Position numbers and translations under genes: made by a program
The notes under the pieces: model-generated
The model's database searches: none
Seen by the model: the letters and a program-made list of their open reading frames with translations, nothing else
Told to the model about the DNA's origin: nothing
NCBI GenBank assembly: GCA_947448105.1
Contig: CANFNE010000089.1
Location: forward strand, 1-9,022
DNA length: 9,022 bases
Origin: Burkholderiales bacterium
Lineage (GTDB): Bacteria; Pseudomonadota; Gammaproteobacteria; Burkholderiales; Burkholderiaceae_C
Reading direction: 5' to 3'
In this document: positions 1-6,023 of the stretch, in pieces
Position numbering within the stretch: the first letter of the stretch is position 1
Layout: each line of letters starts with the position of its first letter

Positions 1-1
1 A

Positions 2-352
2 CTAGAGCCCGAAAAGCACGAAGCCATTCGCACCGCGCTGGTAGAGCAACACACGCCCTCGGCCCTGGAAACGCAAACCCTGCACCAGGCGGAAATGTGG
101 CGCGACCGGCTGCTGGCCGACGACGATGCGCTAGGCCAATGGATCAATCTGAGTCCGTCTACCGACAGCCAACAGCTGCGCGCATTGGTGCGCCAGGCGC
201 GCAAAGACGCGGTGCCCGAGCGTCCGGGCGAAGCCCAGCGCCACGGCCGCGCCTACCGCGATATCTTCCAGTTGGTGCGCGCCCAGTTGATGGGGGAAAA
301 CAATGCGGACGACGAGGAACTGCCACCCACCAACCCCGGAGCCGACGCATGA
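2..352 (+). CDS. yjgA: Ribosome biogenesis factor YjgA/DarP (DUF615), 3' part only
   Basis: The window opens inside this gene; 116 C-terminal codons and the TGA stop are present, against roughly 180 residues for the E. coli protein, so about a third is missing on the left. The visible part is highly charged and alpha-helical in character. It carries the family hallmarks RDRLLADDDALGQW, then QQLRALVRQARKD, then RAYRDIFQLVRAQL near the C terminus, followed by an acidic, proline-containing tail. Members of this family associate with the late 50S ribosomal precursor and help its maturation in E. coli (established for DarP/YjgA). The stop codon overlaps the start of mog in an ATGA arrangement, so the two are probably co-transcribed and translationally coupled. 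The family call is from recognised motifs, not a search. Confidence 0.87.
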   Translation, partial: LEPEKHEAIRTALVEQHTPSALETQTLHQAEMWRDRLLADDDALGQWINLSPSTDSQQLRALVRQARKDAVPERPGEAQRHGRAYRDIFQLVRAQLMGENNADDEELPPTNPGADA

Positions 353-969
353 GCCAGCGTACCCCGACAGACGCTGCGCCACCCGAGGCTGTGAAGATCG
401 GCATCGTGTCCATCAGCGACCGCGCCAGCAGCGGCGTATACCAAGACCTGGGTTTGCCTGCGCTGCAAGACTGGCTGCGCAGCGCGCTGACCAACCCCAT
501 TGCGTTTGAAGCACGGCTGATTCCCGATGAACAGGCGGGCATCAGCGCCGCGTTGATTGAACTGGTCGATGCCGGCTGCAGCCTGGTGCTGACCACCGGC
601 GGCACCGGCCCGGCCCTGCGCGACGTCACACCCGAAGCCACGCTGGCCGTGGCGCACAAGGAAATGCCCGGGTTTGGCGAACAAATGCGCCAGATCAGCC
701 TGCACTTTGTACCCACCGCAATTTTGTCGCGCCAGGTGGCGGTGGTTCGGGGCAAGAGCCTGATCATCAATCTGCCGGGGCAACCCAAGTCGATTGCGCA
801 AACGCTCGAAGGCTTGAAAGACGAGACCGGCGCGCCCCAAGTGCCGGGCATTTTTGCCGCCGTGCCCTATTGCATTGACCTGATTGGCGGGCCCTACCTT
901 GAAACCGTGGACGCGGTGTGCAAGGCCTTTCGCCCGAAAACCGCGCAGCGTCCACCGCGCGCGGGCTGA
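349..969 (+). CDS. mog: Molybdopterin adenylyltransferase Mog
   Basis: 206-residue cytoplasmic enzyme of the MogA/MoaB family, which adenylylates molybdopterin with ATP before molybdate insertion in molybdenum cofactor synthesis. Visible motifs are IGIVSISDRASSG (about 17-29), TTGGTGP (82-88) followed by RDVTPEAT, EMPGFGEQMRQISL (105-118) and NLPGQPKSI (141-149). The run from TTGGTGP to PGQPKSI is close to E. coli Mog, including the FVPTAILSRQ stretch, which argues for Mog rather than MoaB. The frame stays open upstream to position 97, but that part lies inside yjgA. The ATG at 349 has a GGAG element at 338-341, 7 bases ahead, and gives a length near the usual 195. It overlaps the yjgA stop by ATGA. 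Its TGA directly abuts the cysE stop on the other strand, with no bases between. A short N-terminal tail of about 14 residues and an arginine/proline-rich C-terminal tail look non-catalytic. Confidence 0.95.
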   Translation: MSQRTPTDAAPPEAVKIGIVSISDRASSGVYQDLGLPALQDWLRSALTNPIAFEARLIPDEQAGISAALIELVDAGCSLVLTTGGTGPALRDVTPEATLAVAHKEMPGFGEQMRQISLHFVPTAILSRQVAVVRGKSLIINLPGQPKSIAQTLEGLKDETGAPQVPGIFAAVPYCIDLIGGPYLETVDAVCKAFRPKTAQRPPRAG

Positions 970-1743
970 TTACTTTCCGACCAGCTGGTTGAGGCGCTCG
1001 GCCTCAAAGCACGCGCTGCGCGCGGCGTCGCCAGGCATTTGCACTTGTTGCGCTTGGCAGAGTTTTTCCAAGGCCTGCCATAGCAGCGCGATCTGGTGGT
1101 CTTGGCTTGAAGCACTGTCGATCAGGCCACGCAGGGCCTGGCTCACCGGATCGTCTTCTTGGGTGATGCCGTAGGCGCTGAACTTGGGTTGCTGGGCGGC
1201 CACGTCGGCGCTTTCGCCCGCCTTGCTTTGGATAATGCGCGCCGGAATACCCACGGCGGTGGCACCTGCGGGCACAGGTTTGATGACCACCGCATTGCTG
1301 CCGATCTTGGCGCCGTCGCCCACTTCAAAGCCGCCCAGAACCTTGGCCCCGGCGCTGACCACCACGTCTTTGCCCAACGTCGGGTGGCGCTTGGCGCCTT
1401 TGTACAGCGAGGTACCACCCAAGGTGACGCCTTGGTAAATCGTGCAGCCGTCGCCAATCTCAGCAGTCTCGCCCACCACCGTGCCCATGGCGTGGTCAAA
1501 AAACACACGGTCGCCGATTGTTGCGCCGGGGTGGATTTCAATGCCCGTTAAAAAACGTGCGATGTGCGAGGTAAAGCGCCCCAGCCAGTGAAGGCCGTGG
1601 GTCCAAAACCAATGCGCCGGACGGTGCAAGACCACTGCGTGCAGGCCGGGGTAGCAGGTGATGACCTCCCAGGTGCTGCGCGCAGCCGGGTCGCGGTCAA
1701 GAATGCATTGGATGTCGGAGCGGATACGGGAAAACATGGGCAT
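970..1743 (-). CDS. cysE: Serine O-acetyltransferase CysE (short-type)
   Basis: 257 residues. Transfers acetyl from acetyl-CoA to L-serine, giving O-acetylserine, the committed step of cysteine synthesis. A short helical N-terminal part (about 1-65, with DPAARSTWEVITCYPGLHAVVLHR) is followed by the left-handed beta-helix of hexapeptide repeats (about 66-165) containing GIEIHPGATIGDRVFFDHAMGTVVGETAEIG and GVTLGGTSLYKGAKRHPTLG. His84 matches the catalytic His of the DHxxG motif. The partner position, Asp in E. coli, is Glu69 here, as I recall for Bacillus-type short enzymes. A C-terminal extension of about 80 residues past the repeats replaces the usual short tail. The start is chosen at 1743 because AAGGGA (1756-1751) lies 7 bases ahead; an ATG two codons on at 1737 is also plausible (255 residues). 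An in-frame extension to 1872 is shadow sequence within trmJ. It sits 4 bases downstream of the trmJ stop, so the two are probably one transcript. Confidence 0.94.
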   Translation of the reverse strand: MPMFSRIRSDIQCILDRDPAARSTWEVITCYPGLHAVVLHRPAHWFWTHGLHWLGRFTSHIARFLTGIEIHPGATIGDRVFFDHAMGTVVGETAEIGDGCTIYQGVTLGGTSLYKGAKRHPTLGKDVVVSAGAKVLGGFEVGDGAKIGSNAVVIKPVPAGATAVGIPARIIQSKAGESADVAAQQPKFSAYGITQEDDPVSQALRGLIDSASSQDHQIALLWQALEKLCQAQQVQMPGDAARSACFEAERLNQLVGK

Positions 1744-1747
1744 GAGT

Positions 1748-2590
1748 CTATCCCTTGGCGCCGTCGTCGGCAGAGGCCGGGGCTTTGCCCGCGCGCAACT
1801 GGGCTGACTGCTGCAGCACCGCCTTGGCAATACCGCGCAGGATGTGGATTTCTTCTTGCGTGACGGCGGCACGGTTGAAGAGCTGGTTCAGGCGCGGCAG
1901 GAGTTTTTTGGGCGCGGCCGGGTCCAGAAAACCCAGTTCCACCAGCGCCTGCTCCAGGTGCGTGAGCATGCCCGCGACCTGGGCGGCATCGGCCAACACC
2001 CCGGTGGGCGTCTGCGCATGCGGCCCAAAGCCGCCTAGCGCCAGACGCCATTCGTAGGCAATCACTTGTAGCGCAGCGCCAATATTGAGCGAACCAAACT
2101 GCGGGTTGCTGGGAATGCTCAGGCAGGCGTGGCAGCGGTAGACGTCTTCGTTGCGCATGCCAAAGCGCTCGGAGCCGAACAAAAACGCCACAGCAGCGGG
2201 GCGGATCGCAGCAGCCTCGGCGCCAACGGTGGCAGGCGCGGGTGCGGCCATCAACTGCGCAAAGTGTTCCCGCGGCCAGCGCGTGGGCGGGCCAAAGTCG
2301 CGCGGCGTCATGGCAGTGGCGCACAGGTGGTCTACGCCGTCCAGGGCCTCGTCCAGGGTGTCCACGATGCGGCATTTTTCCAGCACGTCCAGGGCGCCGC
2401 TGGCGCGTTGGATAGTTTCTTCGCGGCGCAGCACATTGGGCCAGCGGGGTGCTACCAGTACCAGATCGTCAAAACCCATGGTCTTCATGGCGCGCGCAGC
2501 AGCGCCCACATTGCCGGCGTGGCTGGTCTGGATCAGGATGAAGCGGGTGTGCAAACCGGAAGTGGTGGGCGCGGATGAATCAGCAAGCAT
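1748..2590 (-). CDS. trmJ: tRNA (cytidine/uridine-2'-O-)-methyltransferase TrmJ
   Basis: 280-residue SPOUT-class RNA methyltransferase. TrmJ uses S-adenosylmethionine to 2'-O-methylate position 32 of several tRNAs. The N-terminal catalytic domain shows FILIQTSHAGNVGAAARAM then KTMGF (17-40), with Arg33 aligning to the catalytic Arg of E. coli TrmJ. The knot-forming SAM site is FLFGSERFGM (136-145), then IPSNPQFGSLNIGAALQVIAYE (about 159-180). The C-terminal region is helical and carries LNQLFNRAAVTQEEIHILRGI. It is longer than the E. coli protein (246), mostly from an Ala/Pro-rich insert near residues 115-131 and a variable tail. The ATG at 2590 has no clear Shine-Dalgarno sequence. It is divergent from suhB and precedes cysE by 4 bases; trmJ next to divergent suhB is also seen in E. 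coli, which supports both calls. Confidence 0.94.
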   Translation of the reverse strand: MLADSSAPTTSGLHTRFILIQTSHAGNVGAAARAMKTMGFDDLVLVAPRWPNVLRREETIQRASGALDVLEKCRIVDTLDEALDGVDHLCATAMTPRDFGPPTRWPREHFAQLMAAPAPATVGAEAAAIRPAAVAFLFGSERFGMRNEDVYRCHACLSIPSNPQFGSLNIGAALQVIAYEWRLALGGFGPHAQTPTGVLADAAQVAGMLTHLEQALVELGFLDPAAPKKLLPRLNQLFNRAAVTQEEIHILRGIAKAVLQQSAQLRAGKAPASADDGAKG

Positions 2591-2703
2591 GGGTGGACGG
2601 GTAAAATCCGACTATTGTCGCCTTGCGTGCCCTGCGCTGGGACGGACTACGCCGACGCTGCATCGCCAGCGCGAACCATTTTTCGTTCTTCACCCCACAA
2701 TCT
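2591..2703. other. Divergent intergenic region between trmJ and suhB
   Basis: 113 bases that must hold the promoters of both genes. On the + strand a TAAAAT hexamer at 2602-2607 could serve as a -10 element for suhB, leaving a leader of about 90 bases, but no good -35 hexamer sits 16-18 bases before it. On the - strand I see no convincing promoter for trmJ. A reading frame starting at TTG 2623 runs into suhB in frame, but its residues do not resemble an IMPase N terminus. Confidence 0.35.
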
Positions 2704-3600
2704 ATGTCGCTCAATTTGCACCCCATGATCAATGTGGCCATCAAGGCCGCTCGCGCCGCTGGCAACATCATCAACCGCGCCGCGCTGGACATCGAGTCCG
2801 TCCGGGTTTCCCAAAAGAAGGCCAACGATTTCGTCACCGAAGTCGACCACGCTGCAGAAAAAGCGATCATCGACACCCTGCTCGCCGCCTATCCCGGCCA
2901 CGCCATTTGGGCCGAAGAATCGGGCCGCGAACATGGCGCCCAAGACTCCGAATTCGTCTGGATCATCGATCCGCTGGACGGCACCACCAACTTCATCCAC
3001 GGCCTGCCTGTTTACTGCGTGAGCATTGCGCTGGCGGTGGGTGGCAAGGTCGAACAAGCCGTGGTCTACGACCCCACGCGCAACGACCTATTCACCGCCA
3101 CCCGGGGACGGGGCGCATTTTTGAACGACAGACGCATTCGCGTGTCCAAGCGCACCGAACTCAAGGGCTGCCTGATTTCGACCGGCTTTCCCTTCCGCGA
3201 AGGCGACAACTTCCAGGAATACCTGGCCATGATGGGCGACGTGATGCAGCGCACCGCTGGCATTCGCCGCCCCGGCGCCGCCGCGCTGGACCTGGCCTAT
3301 GTGGCAGCGGGTTACACCGACGGCTTTTTTGAGCGCGGCCTGCAACCCTGGGACGTGGCCGCAGGCTCGCTCTTGGTGACCGAGGCTGGCGGCCTGGTCG
3401 GCAACTTCACAGGTGAGGCCGACTTCCTGGACCAGCAGGAATGCGTTGCCGGGGCGCCGCGCGTCTATGGCCAGTTGGTGGGCATGCTGGGCAAATACAG
3501 CAAGTTTGCGAGCGCAGGCGACAAGGCGGCGGTGCGCCAGACGCTGTCGGTCTCTACGCCGACCCTTGCTGCGGCCCCGCTGCCCGCGCCTACAGAGTAG
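2704..3600 (+). CDS. suhB: Inositol-1-monophosphatase family protein SuhB
   Basis: 298 residues. Mg-dependent phosphatase of the IMPase fold. In E. coli SuhB also joins the Nus-factor complex in ribosomal RNA antitermination; whether this protein does so is inference. Metal-site motifs are complete: Glu71 in AEESG, Asp89 and Asp92 in WIIDPLDGTTNF (86-97), and Asp217 in QPWDVAAGSLLVTEAGG. The GIRRPGAAALDLAYVAAG stretch (186-203) is typical of bacterial SuhB. About 30 residues past the last conserved segment form a low-complexity Ala/Pro/Thr tail, making it longer than the 267-residue E. coli protein. The ATG at 2704 gives MSLNLHPMINVAIKAARAAG, the N terminus I expect for this order; an internal ATG at 2725 is possible. 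No Shine-Dalgarno sequence is visible. The last 11 bases overlap the end of the hemerythrin gene on the other strand. Confidence 0.93.
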   Translation: MSLNLHPMINVAIKAARAAGNIINRAALDIESVRVSQKKANDFVTEVDHAAEKAIIDTLLAAYPGHAIWAEESGREHGAQDSEFVWIIDPLDGTTNFIHGLPVYCVSIALAVGGKVEQAVVYDPTRNDLFTATRGRGAFLNDRRIRVSKRTELKGCLISTGFPFREGDNFQEYLAMMGDVMQRTAGIRRPGAAALDLAYVAAGYTDGFFERGLQPWDVAAGSLLVTEAGGLVGNFTGEADFLDQQECVAGAPRVYGQLVGMLGKYSKFASAGDKAAVRQTLSVSTPTLAAAPLPAPTE

Positions 3601-4069
3601 CCTGGGCCCCACTTTCCAGCCGCGCGCGCGTGACCGGGTAGACCAGCGTATCTTCAAGCTCCAGGTGGAGTCGGCACAGTTCAGCAAACACCTCCACGCC
3701 GTGCTTTAACTCGGCCAGATCAAACCAGTTGTTGCCCGAAGCCACAGCGCTGAGCTGGGGCGAGAGTTCAAGCCAGTTCTCCTCGATCCAGCCGTGGTCT
3801 TGTTGCAGTCCACGCACCGTGGCAATCAATTCAGGTTCATCGCCAGCGAGCAAAGGCGGAAAGAAGTAACGCTCTTCCAATGCGTGGTGCTGGCGCGCGG
3901 TGCGCGAGAAAAACGCCTCTATGGCGCCAATGTGTTTCTGGCCCTCAGCGTCCAGTGGCGAACTTTCCATGCCGTTCACCAGTGCCTCCAGCGCCGTCAG
4001 ATGGGACTGCATTTGCCCATGGCAGTCTTCCATGGCGGTAAAAACCATTGATTCCGATGCGATAGCCAT
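3590..4069 (-). CDS. Hemerythrin HHE-domain protein
   Basis: 159 residues, a single four-helix-bundle hemerythrin-like domain, presumably with a non-haem di-iron centre. Candidate ligands occur in the family order: His17 or His23 in the first helix, His62 and Glu66 in HHALEERYFFP (HxxxE), His92 in QQDHGWIEE, and His135 and Glu139 in HLELEDTLVYP (second HxxxE). No signal peptide or extra domain is seen, so it is likely a stand-alone cytoplasmic protein. Related proteins bind oxygen, nitric oxide or iron, or take part in stress repair; sequence alone does not decide which. The ATG at 4069 has an excellent AAGGAG (4080-4075) 5 bases ahead, the strongest ribosome binding site I noted here. An FNR/Anr-like dyad lies upstream, suggesting expression at low oxygen. 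Its 3' end overlaps suhB by 11 bases. Confidence 0.88.
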   Translation of the reverse strand: MAIASESMVFTAMEDCHGQMQSHLTALEALVNGMESSPLDAEGQKHIGAIEAFFSRTARQHHALEERYFFPPLLAGDEPELIATVRGLQQDHGWIEENWLELSPQLSAVASGNNWFDLAELKHGVEVFAELCRLHLELEDTLVYPVTRARLESGAQATL

Positions 4070-4074
4070 TGCGT

Positions 4075-4080
4075 CTCCTT
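4075..4080 (-). promoter_or_regulatory. Strong Shine-Dalgarno site of the hemerythrin gene
   Basis: AAGGAG on the - strand, 5 bases before the ATG at 4069. It fixes the start codon. It stands out because several neighbouring genes (suhB, trmJ, the kinase, tlpA) show no recognisable site. Confidence 0.8.
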
Positions 4081-4096
4081 GACAACACTGGCCCCG

Positions 4097-4102
4097 ATTT
4101 TG
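4097..4102 (-). promoter_or_regulatory. Candidate -10 element of the hemerythrin promoter
   Basis: CAAAAT on the - strand, a partial match to TATAAT. With the usual spacing the transcript would start near 4090 and have a leader of about 21 bases carrying the strong ribosome binding site. No -35 hexamer is evident; in class II FNR-type promoters the activator site covers that position. This is inference from spacing only. Confidence 0.4.
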
Positions 4103-4124
4103 ATCAGGCTGCCGTGCGCAGCAC

Positions 4125-4138
4125 TTGCCTCAGATCAA
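4125..4138 (-). promoter_or_regulatory. Candidate FNR/Anr/Dnr-type operator
   Basis: Read on the - strand the 14 bases are TTGATCTGAGGCAA, against the consensus TTGAT-N4-ATCAA. The first half site is perfect and the second matches 3 of 5, so 8 of 10 defined positions agree. The centre, 4131.5, lies 41.5 bases before the start predicted from the CAAAAT hexamer, the classical class II activating position. The upstream half shares bases with the arm of the hairpin at 4137-4153. FNR/Crp-family control of the hemerythrin gene is inferred. Confidence 0.45.
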
Positions 4139-4153
4139 AGGCGCACGCCTTTT
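4137..4153 (-). terminator. Candidate intrinsic terminator of the PfkB-family kinase gene
   Basis: AAAGGC-GCAC-GCCTTT forms a perfect 6-pair stem with a 4-base loop, 11 bases past the kinase stop codon. On the - strand the stem is followed by TTTGATCT, only a short T run that partly lies in the stem, so the terminator would be weak. It is the only hairpin with a T run I noted between genes in this window. Confidence 0.42.
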
Positions 4154-4163
4154 CGCCTGCCGG

Positions 4164-5198
4164 CTAGGCAGCGCCATTGAGCGCCGGAAACTGCGATTTC
4201 ACCGCCGCCACCGAGGCTGCGCTCAGGCGGTTGCCGTACTGCGCCACCACTTGGGCTGCTGCGTGGTTGCCCAGGGCTGCGGCCTCTTGGTGGCTGTGGC
4301 CTTGGGTGACCGCGTACAAGAACGCACCGGCAAACATGTCGCCTGCACCGTTGCTGTCGAGCGCCTTGATGGCGACGGCGGGCACGGCGGTGCACTGGCC
4401 GCCTTCCAGTACGACGCTGCCTTTGGCGCTGCGGGTAAGGCAAACCACGCGCGCCAGCGGCGCCATGCGGGCACAAACCTCGTCAAAGTCTTGCGCACCG
4501 CACCAGACCTGGGCTTCTTCTTCGTTGCAAAACAGGTAGTCCAGGCGACTGGCCGGGACGCTGTCGCTCGCTGTGCCCAGCATGGCCTCCAGGCCGGGGC
4601 GGCAAAACTGGATCATGCTCATGTCGCTCAGCGTCAAGGCCAGCGCAACACCCGCCTGAACGGCCATAGCGCGGCCGCGCAGGGCCGCGTCCAGCCCGGT
4701 GGGCGATGCGGCCAAGTAGCCTTCCATGTAATAGACCTTGGCGCGGGCAATGTCCTGCGGGTGCAAAGCGCTGTGGTCGAGCTCGGCGGTTGCGCCCAAA
4801 AAGGTGCTCATGCTGCGCTCGGCGTCGGGCGTGACCATGACCAAGCACACGCCGGTCTGGCCGGCAGGCGCGGCCATGTGGCTCAGGTTGGTGGCGACAC
4901 CATGGCTGGCCAGGTCCTGGGTATAAAAGGCGCCCAACTCGTCGTCTGCCACGCGGCAAGAATAAAACGCCTTTCCGCCAAACTGCGCCACCGCCACCGC
5001 CGTGTTACCGGCCGAGCCGCCACCGGTGCGCCGGCTGTGCAAGCCCTGCATGTGGTGCAGCAACTCGGCGCGGCGCGGCGCGTCAATCAGCGTCATGTGA
5101 CGCTTGGCCACGCCGGCCTGCGCCAGCAAGGCGTCCGAGACTTCGTACTCGGAGTCGACCAGCGCGTTACCGATGGCGTAGACGTCAATTTTTTTCAT
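4164..5198 (-). CDS. PfkB-family carbohydrate/nucleoside kinase, adenosine kinase-like
   Basis: 344 residues, ribokinase (PfkB) fold, ATP-dependent and presumably cytoplasmic. Motifs in order: AIGNALVDSEYEV (8-20) near the N terminus, GGGSAGNTAVAVAQFGG (59-75, signature 1, substrate side), and ALDSNGAGDMFAGAFLYA (280-297, signature 2), with Asp287 as the expected catalytic base in the GAGD anion hole. Proteins of this type in proteobacteria are often annotated as adenosine kinase, but substrates in the family range over adenosine, ribose, fructose and others, so I leave the symbol empty. Position 282 is Ser where Thr is more common in DTxGAGD. The ATG at 5198 gives the conserved N terminus MKKIDVYAIGNALVD but has no Shine-Dalgarno sequence; a pyrimidine-rich leader and a C7 run precede it. 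It follows fpr by 48 bases on the same strand and may share its transcript. Confidence 0.87.
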   Translation of the reverse strand: MKKIDVYAIGNALVDSEYEVSDALLAQAGVAKRHMTLIDAPRRAELLHHMQGLHSRRTGGGSAGNTAVAVAQFGGKAFYSCRVADDELGAFYTQDLASHGVATNLSHMAAPAGQTGVCLVMVTPDAERSMSTFLGATAELDHSALHPQDIARAKVYYMEGYLAASPTGLDAALRGRAMAVQAGVALALTLSDMSMIQFCRPGLEAMLGTASDSVPASRLDYLFCNEEEAQVWCGAQDFDEVCARMAPLARVVCLTRSAKGSVVLEGGQCTAVPAVAIKALDSNGAGDMFAGAFLYAVTQGHSHQEAAALGNHAAAQVVAQYGNRLSAASVAAVKSQFPALNGAA

Positions 5199-5208
5199 GG
5201 GGGGGCAT
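5185..5208 (-). other. Seven-codon upstream reading frame across the kinase start
   Basis: An ATG at 5208 lies 10 bases before the kinase ATG and in another frame. It reads Met-Pro-Pro-His-Glu-Lys-Asn and stops at TGA 5187-5185, inside the kinase gene. It spans a run of 7 C (5205-5199) and a run of 7 A. Whether it is translated is unknown; it may be chance. Confidence 0.2.
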
Positions 5209-5246
5209 GTTGTGGTGGTGGAGGGGAGAAGGCGCGTCAGACCGGA

Positions 5247-6023
5247 TTACTGTTCGACAAAAGCGCGCTCGATAACGTAGTCGCCCTGCTTGGTGGTGTT
5301 GCCCTCTACAAAGCTGCGTTCCTCCAACATCTTTTTCAGGTCGCGCAGCATTTCAGGGCTGCCGCACAGCATGACGCGGTCGGTGGCGGGGTCAAACTTG
5401 GGCAGGCCCAAATCGGCTTGCAACTTGCCGCTGGCCAGCAGGTCGGTGACTCGCCCCTGGTTTTTGAAGGGCTCGCGGGTGACGGTCGGGTAGTACAAGA
5501 GTTGCGCGCGCACCATGTCGCCCAAAAACTCGTGGTCTGGCAGCTCGTGGCTCAGGTAGTCGTAATAGGCCAGTTCAGAAACCTGGCGCACGCCGTGCAC
5601 CAAAATCACTTTTTCAAACTGCTCGTAGGTGGCCGGGTCGCGCACGATGCTCAAAAACGGCGCCACGCCCGTGCCCGTGCCAATCAGGTAGAGGTTTTTG
5701 CCTTTGAGCAAATAGTCAATCAGCAAGGTGCCCGTGGGCTTGCGCCCCACCACAATCTTGTCGCCCACCTGGATGTGCTGCAGCTTGGACGTGAGCGGCC
5801 CGTTCGGAACCTTGATGCTCAAAAACTCCAAATGCTCTTCGTAATTGGCGCTGGCGATGCTGTAGGCGCGAAGCAGCGGTTTGCCGTTTTCGCCGCGCAG
5901 GCCGATCATCGTGAAGTGGCCGTTGGAAAAACGCAGCGTGGTGTCGCGCGTGGTGGTGAAGCTGAAAAGTCGATCAGTCCAGTGGTGCACGCTCAGCACC
6001 GTTTCTTCTAAAAATGCACTCAT
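5247..6023 (-). CDS. fpr: Ferredoxin--NADP+ reductase Fpr
   Basis: 258 residues, the same length as I recall for Pseudomonas FPR. Soluble FAD enzyme that passes electrons between NADPH and ferredoxin or flavodoxin, serving iron-sulfur and oxidative stress metabolism. The N-terminal FAD domain (about 1-100) has RAYSIAS (52-58), the isoalloxazine and phosphate-binding motif. The C-terminal NADP domain has LIGTGTGVAPFLSI (113-126) and VMLCGSPEML near residue 220. The tail YVIERAFVEQ extends past the aromatic end of plastid-type enzymes, as in bacterial subclass IIA reductases. The ATG at 6023 is chosen over an in-frame TTG at 6044: it gives the expected N terminus MSAFLEETVLSVHHW and has AAGG (6032-6029) 5 bases ahead. 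It is divergent from the small thioredoxin-like gene. Confidence 0.93.
   Translation of the reverse strand: MSAFLEETVLSVHHWTDRLFSFTTTRDTTLRFSNGHFTMIGLRGENGKPLLRAYSIASANYEEHLEFLSIKVPNGPLTSKLQHIQVGDKIVVGRKPTGTLLIDYLLKGKNLYLIGTGTGVAPFLSIVRDPATYEQFEKVILVHGVRQVSELAYYDYLSHELPDHEFLGDMVRAQLLYYPTVTREPFKNQGRVTDLLASGKLQADLGLPKFDPATDRVMLCGSPEMLRDLKKMLEERSFVEGNTTKQGDYVIERAFVEQ

Noticed and set aside
97..348. Upstream in-frame extension of mog
   Set aside because: It is wholly inside yjgA in another frame, and the residues do not resemble a Mog N terminus. The ATG at 349 has a ribosome binding site and gives the expected length.
955..964. CCGCGCGCGG palindrome at the mog/cysE junction as a terminator
   Set aside because: It is a self-complementary run with no loop and no T run, inside the mog coding end. 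A chance product of Arg codons is the simpler view.
2602..2607. TAAAAT as a firm suhB promoter
   Set aside because: The hexamer is good, but no fair -35 element lies 16-18 bases upstream, so I list it only as a possibility in the intergenic entry.
2151..3332. 393-codon + strand frame crossing trmJ and suhB
   Set aside because: It is antisense to trmJ, then runs in a wrong frame through suhB. Its Arg/Pro/His-rich residues are typical of a shadow frame.
4125..6011. Very long open frame (628 codons) on the + strand
   Set aside because: It lies antisense to two well-recognised genes, the PfkB kinase and fpr. Its residues are His/Gln/Ala/Gly/Val-rich with no family motif, as expected for the complement of GC-rich codons.
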